Part shown: positions 27,901 through 36,547 of the stretch, in pieces
How positions within the stretch are numbered: the first letter of the stretch is position 1
How the letters are laid out: every line of letters starts with the position of its first letter
DNA from: Nocardiopsis dassonvillei_B
GTDB lineage: Bacteria; Actinomycetota; Actinomycetes; Streptosporangiales; Streptosporangiaceae
DNA: 64,000 nucleotides
Direction: 5' to 3'
Assembly (NCBI RefSeq): GCF_964273065.1
Contig: NZ_OZ186815.1
Span: forward strand, 1,302,001-1,366,000
Position numbers and translations under genes: made by a program
Notes under the pieces: generated by a model
Told to the model about the DNA's origin: nothing
Databases searched by the model: none
Seen by the model: the letters and a program-made list of their open reading frames with translations, nothing else

Positions 27901-28691
27901 ACGGGGCAGATGTTGCCCAGGGGGCGGCCGGGGCGGGCGTTGCCGGTGGCGGAGGCCAGGCGGCGCAGCAGCATGGCGACGTCGGTGCCCTGGGCGCCGT
28001 CGTAGGTGTGGAACTCGTCGACGACGACGTAGGTGAGCGCGCTGTCGCGCCACAGCCGCAGGTCCTCGGAGCGCTGGAGGAGCAGGTCCAGCATCTTGTA
28101 GTTGGTGATGAGAATGTCGGGGCGCAGGCGGCGGATCTCTCCCCGGGAGGTCGCGACGCGGTCGTAGCCGGTGGCCGGGGTGTCGCCGATGTACAGGCCC
28201 GCGGTGACCTGGGAGAGGGCCGGGTCGGACTTGAGGTAGTTGTCGATGCGCTCGGCCTGGTCGGTGGCCAGGGCGTTCATGGGGTAGAGCAGGATCGCCT
28301 TGACGCCGGGGGTGCCGTTGAGGCGGGCGCGGCGGCAGTGGTCGAGGACGGGGATGAGGAAGGACTCGGTCTTGCCGGAGCCGGTGCCGGTGGTGATGAG
28401 GGTGGGCTGCGGGAGCTTGTCGAGGGAGGACAGGCGGGTGAAGGACTTGGCCTGGTGGAGGAAGGGCTTGAACCCGGCCGGGTGCCACTCCAGGTGCTGC
28501 TTCCAGGAGTCGGTGGAGGTACGGAAGGGCGTGCGGACGCGGAGGTAGGGGCCGCGGAAGATGCCCTGGGCGGGGTCGTTGAAGAAGGTCTCCAGGCCTT
28601 CACGGACGGGTTTATCGGCGAGCGCGAAGGTGGTGGTGAGGTACTGGGTGATGTTCCGGCGGACCTCGGCGGCGGCGAGGGTGGGTTGCAC
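21990..28691 (-). CDS. Giant DEAD/H helicase with DUF1998 and nuclease-like C-terminus (DrmAB/DruE-like)
   Basis: A 2,233-aa protein. Walker A TGTGSGKT is at 101-108, VVVDEFHTYDGAQGTD at about 222-236 and SATLG near 270. The helicase C-terminal motifs TPTLELGIDIGDL and QRAGRAGRTGRN are at about 1065-1100. Several zinc-type pairs follow (CRHCG; CPVC...CPRYRCGG; CPGCGYV...CPRCG; CRSCG), then DUF1998/MZB with PGGSGYLDP and the cysteine cluster CTCGEELSNRAACHRC (about 1670-1690). About 1790-1830 contains RPDAVFRR...VAVYLDGYEYH, a PD-(D/E)XK-like core. The size and order resemble DruE of Druantia, and the helicase and DUF1998 parts correspond to DrmA and DrmB of DISARM. GTG or ATG choice is not an issue (ATG at 28691, 2 nt after the methylase stop). 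Role: translocase/nuclease component of the defence system. Confidence 0.85.
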   Translation of the reverse strand: MQPTLAAAEVRRNITQYLTTTFALADKPVREGLETFFNDPAQGIFRGPYLRVRTPFRTSTDSWKQHLEWHPAGFKPFLHQAKSFTRLSSLDKLPQPTLITTGTGSGKTESFLIPVLDHCRRARLNGTPGVKAILLYPMNALATDQAERIDNYLKSDPALSQVTAGLYIGDTPATGYDRVATSRGEIRRLRPDILITNYKMLDLLLQRSEDLRLWRDSALTYVVVDEFHTYDGAQGTDVAMLLRRLASATGNARPGRPLGNICPVATSATLGQDDTEDSDPGRAIREVAATVFATDFGPDSVVGEDRLDLDEFMDELDYGLPLPNPVRVANLPDPHSDPDAMKPVMRAFTERDDLTPRQLGDLLRKHILTRAVLEILDGTVRSLDEVLEGLPRHGAYDWGRALRGTPELTAEALSRYVALLSIARDPDVPDGERDRPLVTVETHLWVRSVSRLLRAVSDRPAFTWHGEAAAPAGGETVTGTLGRAHLPAVYCRHCGRSGWAAVSPESTPSDLVSQPEKIYHKAVTEKRYLRPLMHATLKEATETTADQTVRVLHSSGTHVRPVTPADIAAYSAGELDGVFVLTDVRHDKEAFRDAENDRCPVCDADQGTRFLGSGLAALASVAVTELFTGGQLSRGGTKAKTLIFSDSVQDAAHRAGFVSNRSYTFSARALLAERLYTDVPDTDHTGREFTDKVPLLAQDLNDLIADTVERADDPAFLACVVPPDLHDQPGIDELLSGTSTGTDKQWTMVGERLAFTAVMEFGLRSRQGRTLELTRTAAAHVRLGDPDRPGDADRIAGLARDLLLHGNEALTGVPDTAVFRGYLRGLLDRVRTRGGISHHWLEKWIACAGTKRYGTIWGKRPDGMPAFPKPWGGAALPAPRFLLDRPKKNSEFDSIAGKGTWYQDWTTRCLGVSADDATRYLGRLLEMLHDEGVIGRFSTDDNTTRVYGFTPGHISVQGVHADTAPQAGLSCPVCNWRQTVPVEHQADWERARCPRYRCGGTLGVDEDPRFRNDYYRKLYLYADPFRITAAEHTGQLTRAQRERVEKAFKEGERYNDPNVLSATPTLELGIDIGDLSAVILASLPHGPANYVQRAGRAGRTGRNAGNAFLLTIVGRRARERYYLQEPLDMIAGRIEPPGSFPSAVEILRRQYVAHLLDLAARGELPGVPALPGRAADLFGELGWLRGFTSAALSHGPHVVEGFLALFTGAGQGVDDVAAGRLRDFAAVGIKEKIDLVEQAWHERLADLRERVDVVGEEIRRLGQVESDPVQKRRRRELQAERAAVQRRIGEIGRTAAHGALVEHGVLPNYSLIDGATELEATLTWDEEGPDGDRVHRSEVREYKRPARVALTELAPGNHYYVRGFQHTVDGLDIGSRARQAFHPWRVCPGCGYVRTSNAANDTSPCPRCGDPFIGDHSCLHQVLEPTRVRARDRRDDALIRDDHDDRRREFYQVAVAVDIPQDKIAPGAWRHAAKTFGVEFTRDAVVRHFNLGRQRAGSRAAQVAFAGEQLPVNPFQVCRSCGGATPDDPTEPVSDLLGSRYDARPGYHRPWCPQRRGDAVDHVPLILAHTLHTEALRILLPVATVHTAERMVSFKAALMAGFARVYGGALDHLDAVIATMPDEQTGHRRRYLVVYDTLPGGSGYLDPRSGAEGIHAVLTAAREALQDCTCGEELSNRAACHRCLLAHVDEDREFPLADRLIAKEMLDDLLDDWRTDSVAHTGLISLWDQVESELEGRFLRALERWAAGDENRSFRREGEEKGRKKGLLRLDTERHGILKWEVVLQNTIDGTRPDAVFRRLDGGGHQVAVYLDGYEYHASRKHNRIAGDADKRARLRAHGITVFQLTWDDMDVLEDKKSFDAPVWEPYGAKGRMVAQQAFRKLAAGGDPRDLERRVWVSPARMLLDYLTDPDDGAWGTRVAAAVFGVGGFPGVEQARGSAAVLAPRVADILAGDAMPAPVKGGDCAILRGDDDAGCRVLAVRTRFSLVPSGFVVLDDRNEVITADEKAHRRRWKAWLYWGNLLQFLSAQGMDGGQFALSGLGAFDAAALAAFGGVGLDESVFQRPMDEREKEELFGDTLAATRLTRTVSDTVTPVLVTSSTGGSHTGEPAAVEVPPAWTEALGLVDTEAPGLVELAEALALGGAPVPEVGYELHGGLWPAELAWPDHRAAVVLPADLVGEEDRERGGEAYAAQGWDVREATGWEVSELLRILTGAAADAAEEGTPTPTGGERRG

Positions 28692-28693
28692 GG

Positions 28694-31600
28694 TCAGTCC
28701 TCCCCGGGGGCGGAGATGGCAGAGGCATCCGGGGCGACGGATGCGGGTCGCTCGGGCTCGGTCCAGGTGCCGTCACGCTTAGCGCGCTCCACGATCTCGG
28801 TGAAGTAGGCGTGCGCCTCGCGGTACTCACGCTCCCGGTCGGCCTTGTAGAAGGGCGCGGAGTAGCCGGCGGGGATGTCGGCAGGATCCTTGGTTCCCAG
28901 GTACTTCTGGAGCTGGAGGTAGTCCTCCTTCGTCTGCCCATAGCCGTAGGTGTTGTGATTCTTGGCGATCTTGCGCCCGTTAGCGTCGAACCACATCTCG
29001 GCCTCGTAATCGAACAGAACCGGAAAGCGGGAACGGTAAACGATGGCAAGCTGGTCGGCCGTGATCCCGAGCCAGACGGAGACGAGCGCGTCGAGTTCGA
29101 CGAGGGCGGCACGCCGCTCGCGCTCAGTGCGAAGCGGTGAGGCGTACTCCCACTCAGGGGTGACCTCGCCAAGCGGGGCGAGATCCTCCCAGTCGACGGC
29201 CCAGGTCTGCTGCCGCCAGGAATCGTCGTACAACTCCTCCCACAGTGGCGCGTAGGCGTTGGTCAGGGAGTTCAGCCGCATTGTGCGCACAAGCAGCGCG
29301 GTTTCCAGGGGATGCCCAGGGGCCGGTGCGGGCATCTTGCTCGCCTCGGCAACCTGAAGATGCGAGCGCCCGGTGATACGTAGCAGATAATCGAGCGGCA
29401 GGGATGCCCAAAAACCAGCGTTCAGCACCGTGGTGCGGTTATCCTTCACCCACATCGAATGGACTGCATGCACGTGCGCAGGTCCAGGTGGGATCAGGGC
29501 AGCAAACAAACTCCTTTCAGTATTGAAAGGAACCATCACCCGCCAAGCCAAGCGATAAAACTTAGAATACCTCTCCCCATTCCACAAGTCTTGCATCGAG
29601 AGAAATTTTTCCACACTTGAAGCTCTCTTATAGTTACATGGTGGAACCTCGCCCTCACCCAGCTCAGAGATATTCCAAGGGGTCCAATCCTGCTGACTCC
29701 TGCATGGCACATTTGGAGACTTCGAATACGGATTCAACTGAGAGAAGTGAGGCCCTTGGATCACCACATCAGACCACGACTCCGGATTAAACGACTCCCA
29801 TTCAATGAGCCCTTCTCTTTTGGCCACCATTTCATGGTAACCACTTGAAACGAAAGGACCAAAGCTCCCCAGGCGTACATCAACTCTGGCAATCGACTCA
29901 ATCAGTGAGTCCTCACCAATGGAAACCGGATAAAGCAGAGGAGTGGACTCCGAGCGAGACTCCGAACCCTCGATCAGCGCGCTCCAGGACCTGAGCTTCT
30001 CACTGTCCACTCGAATAATCCTCCCCCCATGAGGGCGCAGATCCCACGACCCACCAATCCTCATGCCAGGAACAGGGCCACACCCATCATGATCAAGAGA
30101 AGGAACGACAACATTAGCACCGAAAAGCCAGTTCATGCTATCAAATTCCACATCCTTCGGGGCTCCGTAGATATGCACACCGAATTCCGCAGTTCGACTG
30201 ATCGGAACATCAAAAGCCCAGTTCGAGACATTCATAAAATGAGCATGAAAGCGAAGCCTCAAATAAGACTCGTGCCTCAGGGAGGCCTCCCTGGAGCCAC
30301 CAAAATGTGTGTCGGGATGAATTAGACCGGAAACCTTCGAATTGCCCCACGAGCGACACATGAAAGCCCTATAGAGATCAGGCTGCGTGCCAGCCAAAAG
30401 CGTATATGATTCGACTCCAGAGAGAAAGCCAGAGAGAGCAGAAATCGATGCCAATTCTCCCAGGCAGGAAGAAACCGCCCGAGGCGACTTGAGAATCATT
30501 TCCCTTCTCTTACCCAGCAAGGAACCGCCCACTAGCACAAACCATGGATCCACCTCAGCAAGTACAGCGCCTTCCTCCCACTTCGGTCTCACCCATGGCG
30601 GATTTCCAACCTGGATGTCGAATCCTTCCCCGACTTTAAAAAGGTGAGCGAACTGGAGTTCCCAGTGGAAGAACCCGTGGCCACGGGCAAGCCTCTCCAC
30701 TTCGTGTAGCCAGGGAAACCTCTCCCCCAGCAGCTCTGTCTTCATGGCCCCCAGAGCCCCGGGCAAGTTCTCTTCTTGCAGGTCCAGATCCTGGAGAGAG
30801 GTGATCTTCTCAGCGAAAAGCGAATCCTTGCCCGCATCGTGCGAACCCAGAACCGCCTCGGCAAAGGCAAGCCACCCCTCCAGGTCCGCCATGTTCATGC
30901 TCTTCGGAGCCGCAACTTTCTGGGCATTCCCGGCCGAGCTGGCCTCCAGAGAACGGTCCAACCCCTTATAGACATCGTCACTGCCGTCCAACAGCCCGGC
31001 TTCCTGCACCGGCCAGAACCACAGCGCACACCACGCATCCATCACCGTCTTCAGCCGCCAGTACGGCTTCCCGACGGCTTCGAGGTTCTCCCGCACCTGC
31101 TCCCTGGAGATGGGGTTCTCGGGCTCGTCAATCCACTCGGCTCCGTACACCTTGATCCACCGACTGATCTCCCGCTCGGAGAGCTCCAGCCTCCGCACGA
31201 CGAAGTCCCACCAGTACTCCACCCTCCGCGACAGCGCCTGCAATCGCTTGAGCTGGGTCGCCTTCCCATTCCCGGCCTTGGGGCGCTTGCGGATCGACCT
31301 ACGCCAGGCGTTGAGCTTCGCAGTGTCCTCCGGCGCCAGCTCCTTCGCCACCTTCTCACCCGCGACGCTCCCCCACCCCTGCGCGGGCAGCAGGAAGTGG
31401 TGGATGTACCCCTCCGGGATCTCCCCGTCCCGGAACGGCACGTCCTTCGGAGCGCTCTTCAGCCACTCCCCGCTCTTCACCTGCTCCGGCGAGTACAGTC
31501 GCCGCCCCGCCCCCACCAGCGAGTTCCCCCGCCGCAGGTGCAGCCCGAACCACGGTGCCTGCAACCCCGGGTGCATCACGTTCAGCCACAGCGACACCTC

Positions 31601-33667
31601 CGCCAGCTCCACGGCGGTCTCGTTGAGGTCCACCCCGTAGGCCCGGTGCAGGGCGATGTACGCCTTCACCTTCTGAAGCTCCAGCGCGTAGCGCTCCGGG
31701 TCCAGTTCCTCCCCGCGCTCCTCCTGCGCCCGCTTCAGGTACTCCGCCGCGACCTGGTTGATCGCCTCGTTGAGGAACGCCCCCGAGCCCAACGCGGGCT
31801 CGCAGATCGTCCACTCCAGCAGCTCCCGCGCCGGGGTCCGCTCCCCGTTCTGGTCCAGCCGCTCCCGCAACGTCAGCTGCACCGTCAGCCGGGTCAGCGA
31901 CTCCGGCGTGTAGTACGACGCGCTCGTCTCCCGGTCGCGCCCCGCCAGCCGGTACACGAACTGCCCGGCCCGATACTTGCGCCGGTCCTCCGTCGGCCGC
32001 CCGTCCTCGTCCAGTTCGGGCACCCACACGTCACTCGGGTAGTCGTCGACCTTGGACTCGGGCACCAGCCACGACCCGTCCCTCGGGTCGCCGTTCTTGG
32101 CCGCCTCGTACAGGGTCTCCTCGGCGATGCGCCCGGTGTAGGACATCAGCCCCTCGTACACCGCGCCCAGCTGGTTGATGCCGAGCTGCGCGTAGGAGAT
32201 GAACCCGCCGCGTCCCTTCTTGCTGCCCCGGGACAGCATGAGCATCCGCAGCACCCGGTGCAGCGCCGCGTTCCGCAGCCGGGTGTCCAACCGCGGCATC
32301 TCGGGCTCGTCGGGGTCGTCGTCCGGGTGGACCAGGCTCTTCCCGATCAGGTGGGTGCGCGCCGGGTCGAACAGGTCGGCCTTGAGCGGCTCGAACCGCA
32401 GCCCCTCCCCCTCCGACAGCCCGGCGGCCTCCTCCTCCGACAGCACGTACCCGCGCTGGTTGTGCCCCTCGTTGACCATCCGGAACAGCAGGTCCAGCGA
32501 CTCGTACAGGTGCGTGCTGAGCCGGGCCTCCTCCCCCTGGAGGTCGTTGACGACCAGGTCCCCGAGCCGCGCCATGCTGTACCCGCGCACGTACGCCTCG
32601 TCCTTGGCGGGCACCACGCCCAGCTCCGGACGGGCCTCCGCATACAGCAGGAACAGGATCCGGTACAGGTAGCGCAGCGACTGTCGGGCCAGCTCGTCGG
32701 CGAAGGTGCGCCCGGTGCCGGTGTCGATGGCGTGCGGGCTCACCTTCTGCTCGCGCAGCCGGTCCAGCACCTCGTTGGCGATGATCTCCACCGAGCGCTG
32801 CAGGCCCTGCCGCAGCTCCTTGGACACCCCCACGGCGTGCTGGTGGCTGGACTCCACCAGTCCCGCCAGCGCATCGCCGCTGCCGTCCTCCGAGGGCAGC
32901 AGCGCCTCCGCGCCCAGCAGGGCCGCGATGGTGCCCAGCTCGTCCCGATCATTGCGGCCCAGCGCGGTGTCCAGGCTGACGCCCAGGTACCGACCCTCAC
33001 CCCACACCGCGCGGTCGGCGAGGATCACCACGCCGCCGACCAGCACCAGCACGTAGCGCAGGCCCTCCTCCCGCGCGAACAGCCACGACACCAGCTTGGC
33101 GCCCAGGTCGACCGACTCGCTCCCGCTCAGCCGCACCGGGTCGAGCAACCACCCGGCCCCCGCCGGGTCCATGGCGGCGTCGACGTCCGGCGCCCAGCCG
33201 CACTCGATCGCGGCGACGGTCGGCTCGTGCAGCGCCAGTCGCACCTCCACCGTGTCCTCGCCGTGGGCGAAGTGCGCGGTGAGCGGCTCGTCCTTGGGGC
33301 TGTAGCCCAGGGCGGTCAGCAGCTCGCGGTGCAGCCGGTGCAGGCGCTCGGCGTGTTCGGCCGCCTCGCCGTCGCGCAGCCGTTCCCCGCCTTCCAGGCG
33401 TTCGGCGACCTCCGCCAGTGCCGGGCGCTCGTCGAAGTACGCCGTCCGGTAGCCGATCAGCCCGGCCCGCGGGGTGACCCGTCGCCGCCGGCGCTCCTCC
33501 TCGGTGGCGTTCGGGTTCTCGCGGGCGGCGGTGACCCGGCGGGTCTCCTCGGCCTCGCGCTCGCCCCACTCCTTGAAGACGCCCTTCCTGAGGGTGGCGG
33601 GCAGCACTTCGGCCAGGTAGTGGTCGGAGAAGTACTCTCCCCGGTTGATCACGGAATCGAAGCCCAT
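28694..33667 (-). CDS. Eco57I/PglX-type N6-adenine DNA methyltransferase
   Basis: A 1,657-aa protein. The SAM-binding motif EPALGSGAF lies at about residue 622 and the catalytic NPPW motif (GNPPWVRPKW) at about 1020, with SYYTPESLTRLTV just before motif I as in Eco57I/PglX/DrmMI enzymes. The first ~600 residues are helical and charged. About 1100-1500 should be the target recognition region, and this part of the gene is much less G+C-rich than the flanks. The C-terminus (about 1530-1657) returns to normal composition. The ATG at 33667 lies 2 nt after the SNF2 helicase stop; the frame upstream of it is read-through into that gene. Role: marks host DNA at a specific site so the operon's helicases and nucleases spare it. 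This is a family inference. Confidence 0.86.
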   Translation of the reverse strand: MGFDSVINRGEYFSDHYLAEVLPATLRKGVFKEWGEREAEETRRVTAARENPNATEEERRRRRVTPRAGLIGYRTAYFDERPALAEVAERLEGGERLRDGEAAEHAERLHRLHRELLTALGYSPKDEPLTAHFAHGEDTVEVRLALHEPTVAAIECGWAPDVDAAMDPAGAGWLLDPVRLSGSESVDLGAKLVSWLFAREEGLRYVLVLVGGVVILADRAVWGEGRYLGVSLDTALGRNDRDELGTIAALLGAEALLPSEDGSGDALAGLVESSHQHAVGVSKELRQGLQRSVEIIANEVLDRLREQKVSPHAIDTGTGRTFADELARQSLRYLYRILFLLYAEARPELGVVPAKDEAYVRGYSMARLGDLVVNDLQGEEARLSTHLYESLDLLFRMVNEGHNQRGYVLSEEEAAGLSEGEGLRFEPLKADLFDPARTHLIGKSLVHPDDDPDEPEMPRLDTRLRNAALHRVLRMLMLSRGSKKGRGGFISYAQLGINQLGAVYEGLMSYTGRIAEETLYEAAKNGDPRDGSWLVPESKVDDYPSDVWVPELDEDGRPTEDRRKYRAGQFVYRLAGRDRETSASYYTPESLTRLTVQLTLRERLDQNGERTPARELLEWTICEPALGSGAFLNEAINQVAAEYLKRAQEERGEELDPERYALELQKVKAYIALHRAYGVDLNETAVELAEVSLWLNVMHPGLQAPWFGLHLRRGNSLVGAGRRLYSPEQVKSGEWLKSAPKDVPFRDGEIPEGYIHHFLLPAQGWGSVAGEKVAKELAPEDTAKLNAWRRSIRKRPKAGNGKATQLKRLQALSRRVEYWWDFVVRRLELSEREISRWIKVYGAEWIDEPENPISREQVRENLEAVGKPYWRLKTVMDAWCALWFWPVQEAGLLDGSDDVYKGLDRSLEASSAGNAQKVAAPKSMNMADLEGWLAFAEAVLGSHDAGKDSLFAEKITSLQDLDLQEENLPGALGAMKTELLGERFPWLHEVERLARGHGFFHWELQFAHLFKVGEGFDIQVGNPPWVRPKWEEGAVLAEVDPWFVLVGGSLLGKRREMILKSPRAVSSCLGELASISALSGFLSGVESYTLLAGTQPDLYRAFMCRSWGNSKVSGLIHPDTHFGGSREASLRHESYLRLRFHAHFMNVSNWAFDVPISRTAEFGVHIYGAPKDVEFDSMNWLFGANVVVPSLDHDGCGPVPGMRIGGSWDLRPHGGRIIRVDSEKLRSWSALIEGSESRSESTPLLYPVSIGEDSLIESIARVDVRLGSFGPFVSSGYHEMVAKREGLIEWESFNPESWSDVVIQGPHFSQLNPYSKSPNVPCRSQQDWTPWNISELGEGEVPPCNYKRASSVEKFLSMQDLWNGERYSKFYRLAWRVMVPFNTERSLFAALIPPGPAHVHAVHSMWVKDNRTTVLNAGFWASLPLDYLLRITGRSHLQVAEASKMPAPAPGHPLETALLVRTMRLNSLTNAYAPLWEELYDDSWRQQTWAVDWEDLAPLGEVTPEWEYASPLRTERERRAALVELDALVSVWLGITADQLAIVYRSRFPVLFDYEAEMWFDANGRKIAKNHNTYGYGQTKEDYLQLQKYLGTKDPADIPAGYSAPFYKADREREYREAHAYFTEIVERAKRDGTWTEPERPASVAPDASAISAPGED
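29450..30700. other. Low-G+C segment inside the methylase (target-recognition region)
   Basis: By eye this stretch is near 50% G+C, with A/T-rich codons such as AAA, TTC, GAA and ATC used freely, whereas the sequence on both sides is around 70% or more. The reading frame is intact. It corresponds to the region after NPPW where Eco57I-type enzymes recognise their target. It was probably exchanged by recombination with a lower-G+C donor. Confidence 0.7.
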
Positions 33668-33669
33668 GT

Positions 33670-36531
33670 TCACTCGCCGCCCTTCACCACGGCCAGGACG
33701 CGCAGCAGGGGTTCCCCCACGGTCCGCATCTTCTCCACCAGCCTGCGCTGCTGATCCGCGGTGTCGCGCACCGCTCCACGCTTGTTCTGAGCCCGGGGGT
33801 CCTCGCCCAGCCCCTCCAGGGCGAGCTGTTCCCACTGCTCGACCCGGTTCTCCGAGGCCGCCAGGTCAGCTTCGATCCGGGCCGCGTACTCGCCCTGCCG
33901 CTGCTCCAGGTGGGCGGCGGCTGTGCGGACCGCCGCCGGGACCAGGGCCTGAACGTCCGCCAGGTCTCCGCCCCGTCCGGTGTTGACCATGCCCGGTCCC
34001 ACTCCGGCGGTCTCCAGCACCGCGAACATGTCCAGTACACGCGGTGTGTCGGGCAGGCCGGTCACGGCCATCCACTCCACCACCGTGGGCTGGCCCAGCG
34101 CGTTGGAACAGGTGCCCTGGATGAGGAATACCGGCTGGTCCACCTTTCCCACCAGCACTGGCGCCCGGCCGCGCGGCATGCGCACCTGCACCTTGTCGAC
34201 CAGCCATTCCACCAGTGGGTGCAGGTCGGTGACGTACCCGGTGTCGGGCCAGGTGGTCCTGGTGGCGCGGGCCTCGTCGAGCCTGCGCTGCGCGTGCGGA
34301 GCGTCGAAGGTCACCCGCAGGCGCTCCATGACCTTGTGGGTGCGCAGGTAGTCGGCGGGCAGCGCCTTCAGCCGCTGTTTGAGGTCCTGGGGCGGGGTGA
34401 ACGCCAGCACCTTCTCGTCGCCGCCCAGGTCCAGGCCGGTCCCGACGACATCCAGGGCCGAGCGGACGAACTCCTCGGTGGAGCCGAACAGGCGCGGCAC
34501 CGGGGCGGTTTCCGGCGGCCCGGAGCCGTCGTCGACGAAGTCCCCGAAGAACACGTCGTCGTCCCAGCCGTCGCCTGAGTCCTCCCGGTGGGAGGCGTCG
34601 ATGGACTCGTCCACGGTGCGTCCGGCCAGCAGGTCCAGGACCAGTCGGTCTTCCTCCTTGTCCGCGCTGTACAGGCCGGTCTCGGCCTGGGCGGTGCCGA
34701 GGTTGCGGTGCACCTCGGCCTCGCGCTCCAGCAGGCGTTCGGTGACCTTGGTGTCGTCCACGGCACCGTCGGTGGCGGAGGTGAGGATGAGGGCGCGGAA
34801 CTGCGGCTCGTGCTCCTGGCCGTAGCGGTCGATGCGGCCGTTGCGCTGTTCGATGCGGATCAGCGACCACGGCAGGTCGTAGTGCACGATGTGGTGGCAC
34901 TGGCGGTGCAGGTTGACGCCCTCGGAGGCGACGTCGCCGGTGATAAGGACGCGGACCTTGCTCTCAGACAGGGCGAAGTCGGCGATGACCTCCTGCTGCC
35001 GGGTGTCGGACAGGCCGCCGTGCATGAGGGCGACCTGTTCTCTGCCCAGGCCCAGGGCGGCGGGCAGGTGCTCGTGCAGCCAGGTGAGGGTGGGCACCGA
35101 CTCGGAGAAGACCACGACGCGGGTGGGGCTCTTCTTGGCCACCCCGATCTCCTTGAGCTGGGCGACGAGGCCCTGGAACTTGGCGGAGGAGGAGGTGTCG
35201 ATCTTCTCGGCCAGGTTCTTCAGGGTGGTCAGGGCCGTGTACTCGCGGTCCTCGCGCCCGGGGCCGGTGGTCCCGTCCGCCCCGCCCCCGTTCCCCGCCG
35301 CAGCGGCGCGCTTGCGGTCCAGGGTCTTGAGCCGGTTGCCCGCGGTGGCGGCCAGCGCCCGGTGCGAGGACAGGAACGCCTTGAGCAGGGTGTACGGGAA
35401 CAGCCGGTCCTTCTTGGTGACCACCGGGCCGTCCTGGCGGGCGTCGCCGGCCAGCCACACCTGGGCGAGTTCGGCGAACACCGCCTCCTCGGCCGGGGTG
35501 GCGGCCACCCGCACCGGTACCGACGGGCCCCGGTCGGGCCACTTGTCGCCCATCTCCGCTCGCACCTCGGGGTTGACCTTGGTGCGGCGGATGTAGAGGT
35601 GGCCGATCTGCTCGGCGGTGTAGGCGGTGGGGTCGGCGATCGCCGCCGGGTCGAGCAGGTCGATGAGCTGGGCGAAGGAGGCGGCATCACCGTTGTGCGG
35701 GGTGGCCGAGGCCAGCAGCAGCGCGTCGGTGTGCTCCGAGAGCAGGCGGGCGAGCCGGTTGCGCAGGTTGCCCTCGTTGATGAGGTTGTGGGACTCGTCG
35801 ATGACGACGGCGTCCCAGTGCATGCTGCGCAGGTGCTGGCCGTACTTGCCCTCGTTCTTGAGGGTGTCGATGGAGATGATGACCCGCTTGAAGAACAGGA
35901 ACGGGTTGCGTCCGGCGGGGATGTCGCGCTGGATGCGCTCCAGGCCCACCGAGTCCAGGCGCACCAGGGGGATGGCGAACCGGGTCCACAGCTCCTGTTG
36001 GAACTGCTCCAGCACCTGCTGCGGGGTGACGACCAGGATGCGCTCGCCGCGGCCGCGGCGGATGAGCTCGGCCAGGGTCAGGCCGATCTCCAGGGTCTTG
36101 CCGAGGCCGACCACGTCGGCGATGAGCACGCGCGGGCGCAGGCCCTTCAGGGCGAGTTCGGCGGGGCGGCGCTGGTAGACCTTGTCGTCGAGGAGGAACC
36201 CGCCGGCCATGGCCAGGCGGCGCTCCGACTGCGGCAGCGGGGTGCGGCGCAGCACCGACTCCAGGTAGAGGCGGGCGTCGGCGTACCCGGAGGAGGTGTC
36301 GTGGACCAGCTCGGTCTCCTCCGGGAGCAGCGTGGTCACCTCGTCTATGCCGGTGAAGAAGAACGCCTCCTCTCCCCGGACGAACTCGGACACGCCCACC
36401 ACGCGCAGCAGGTAGCCGTCGTTCTCGGTGGGGGTGCAGGTGCGCACCATCCACTCGGCGTCGCGGACCACGACCCGCGCCCCGGCGGCGTAGGGGGTGT
36501 CCGCGCCGTGGTCTGCGCTGTCTGTGGTCAC
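33670..36531 (-). CDS. SNF2-type helicase, DrmD-like
   Basis: A 953-aa SF2 ATPase. Residues about 15-100 are a small N-terminal domain (GARVVVRDAEWMVRTC) as in DrmD. The helicase motifs are DVVGLGKT (139-146, usually DEVGLGKT), VVIDESHN (243-250), LLASATPHNG (about 272-281), TGDVASEGVNLH (about 531-542) and EQRNGRIDRYGQ (about 561-572). The C-terminal ~350 residues are acidic then helical. GTG start with GAGG about 10 nt upstream. It is the first gene of the four-gene operon, with tandem 9-bp repeats in front. Role: DNA-dependent translocase of a DISARM-like system, by family inference. The Glu to Val change in the Walker A region lies outside the catalytic GKT. Confidence 0.85.
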   Translation of the reverse strand: MTTDSADHGADTPYAAGARVVVRDAEWMVRTCTPTENDGYLLRVVGVSEFVRGEEAFFFTGIDEVTTLLPEETELVHDTSSGYADARLYLESVLRRTPLPQSERRLAMAGGFLLDDKVYQRRPAELALKGLRPRVLIADVVGLGKTLEIGLTLAELIRRGRGERILVVTPQQVLEQFQQELWTRFAIPLVRLDSVGLERIQRDIPAGRNPFLFFKRVIISIDTLKNEGKYGQHLRSMHWDAVVIDESHNLINEGNLRNRLARLLSEHTDALLLASATPHNGDAASFAQLIDLLDPAAIADPTAYTAEQIGHLYIRRTKVNPEVRAEMGDKWPDRGPSVPVRVAATPAEEAVFAELAQVWLAGDARQDGPVVTKKDRLFPYTLLKAFLSSHRALAATAGNRLKTLDRKRAAAAGNGGGADGTTGPGREDREYTALTTLKNLAEKIDTSSSAKFQGLVAQLKEIGVAKKSPTRVVVFSESVPTLTWLHEHLPAALGLGREQVALMHGGLSDTRQQEVIADFALSESKVRVLITGDVASEGVNLHRQCHHIVHYDLPWSLIRIEQRNGRIDRYGQEHEPQFRALILTSATDGAVDDTKVTERLLEREAEVHRNLGTAQAETGLYSADKEEDRLVLDLLAGRTVDESIDASHREDSGDGWDDDVFFGDFVDDGSGPPETAPVPRLFGSTEEFVRSALDVVGTGLDLGGDEKVLAFTPPQDLKQRLKALPADYLRTHKVMERLRVTFDAPHAQRRLDEARATRTTWPDTGYVTDLHPLVEWLVDKVQVRMPRGRAPVLVGKVDQPVFLIQGTCSNALGQPTVVEWMAVTGLPDTPRVLDMFAVLETAGVGPGMVNTGRGGDLADVQALVPAAVRTAAAHLEQRQGEYAARIEADLAASENRVEQWEQLALEGLGEDPRAQNKRGAVRDTADQQRRLVEKMRTVGEPLLRVLAVVKGGE

Positions 36532-36547
36532 TGCACGGGCCTCATTC

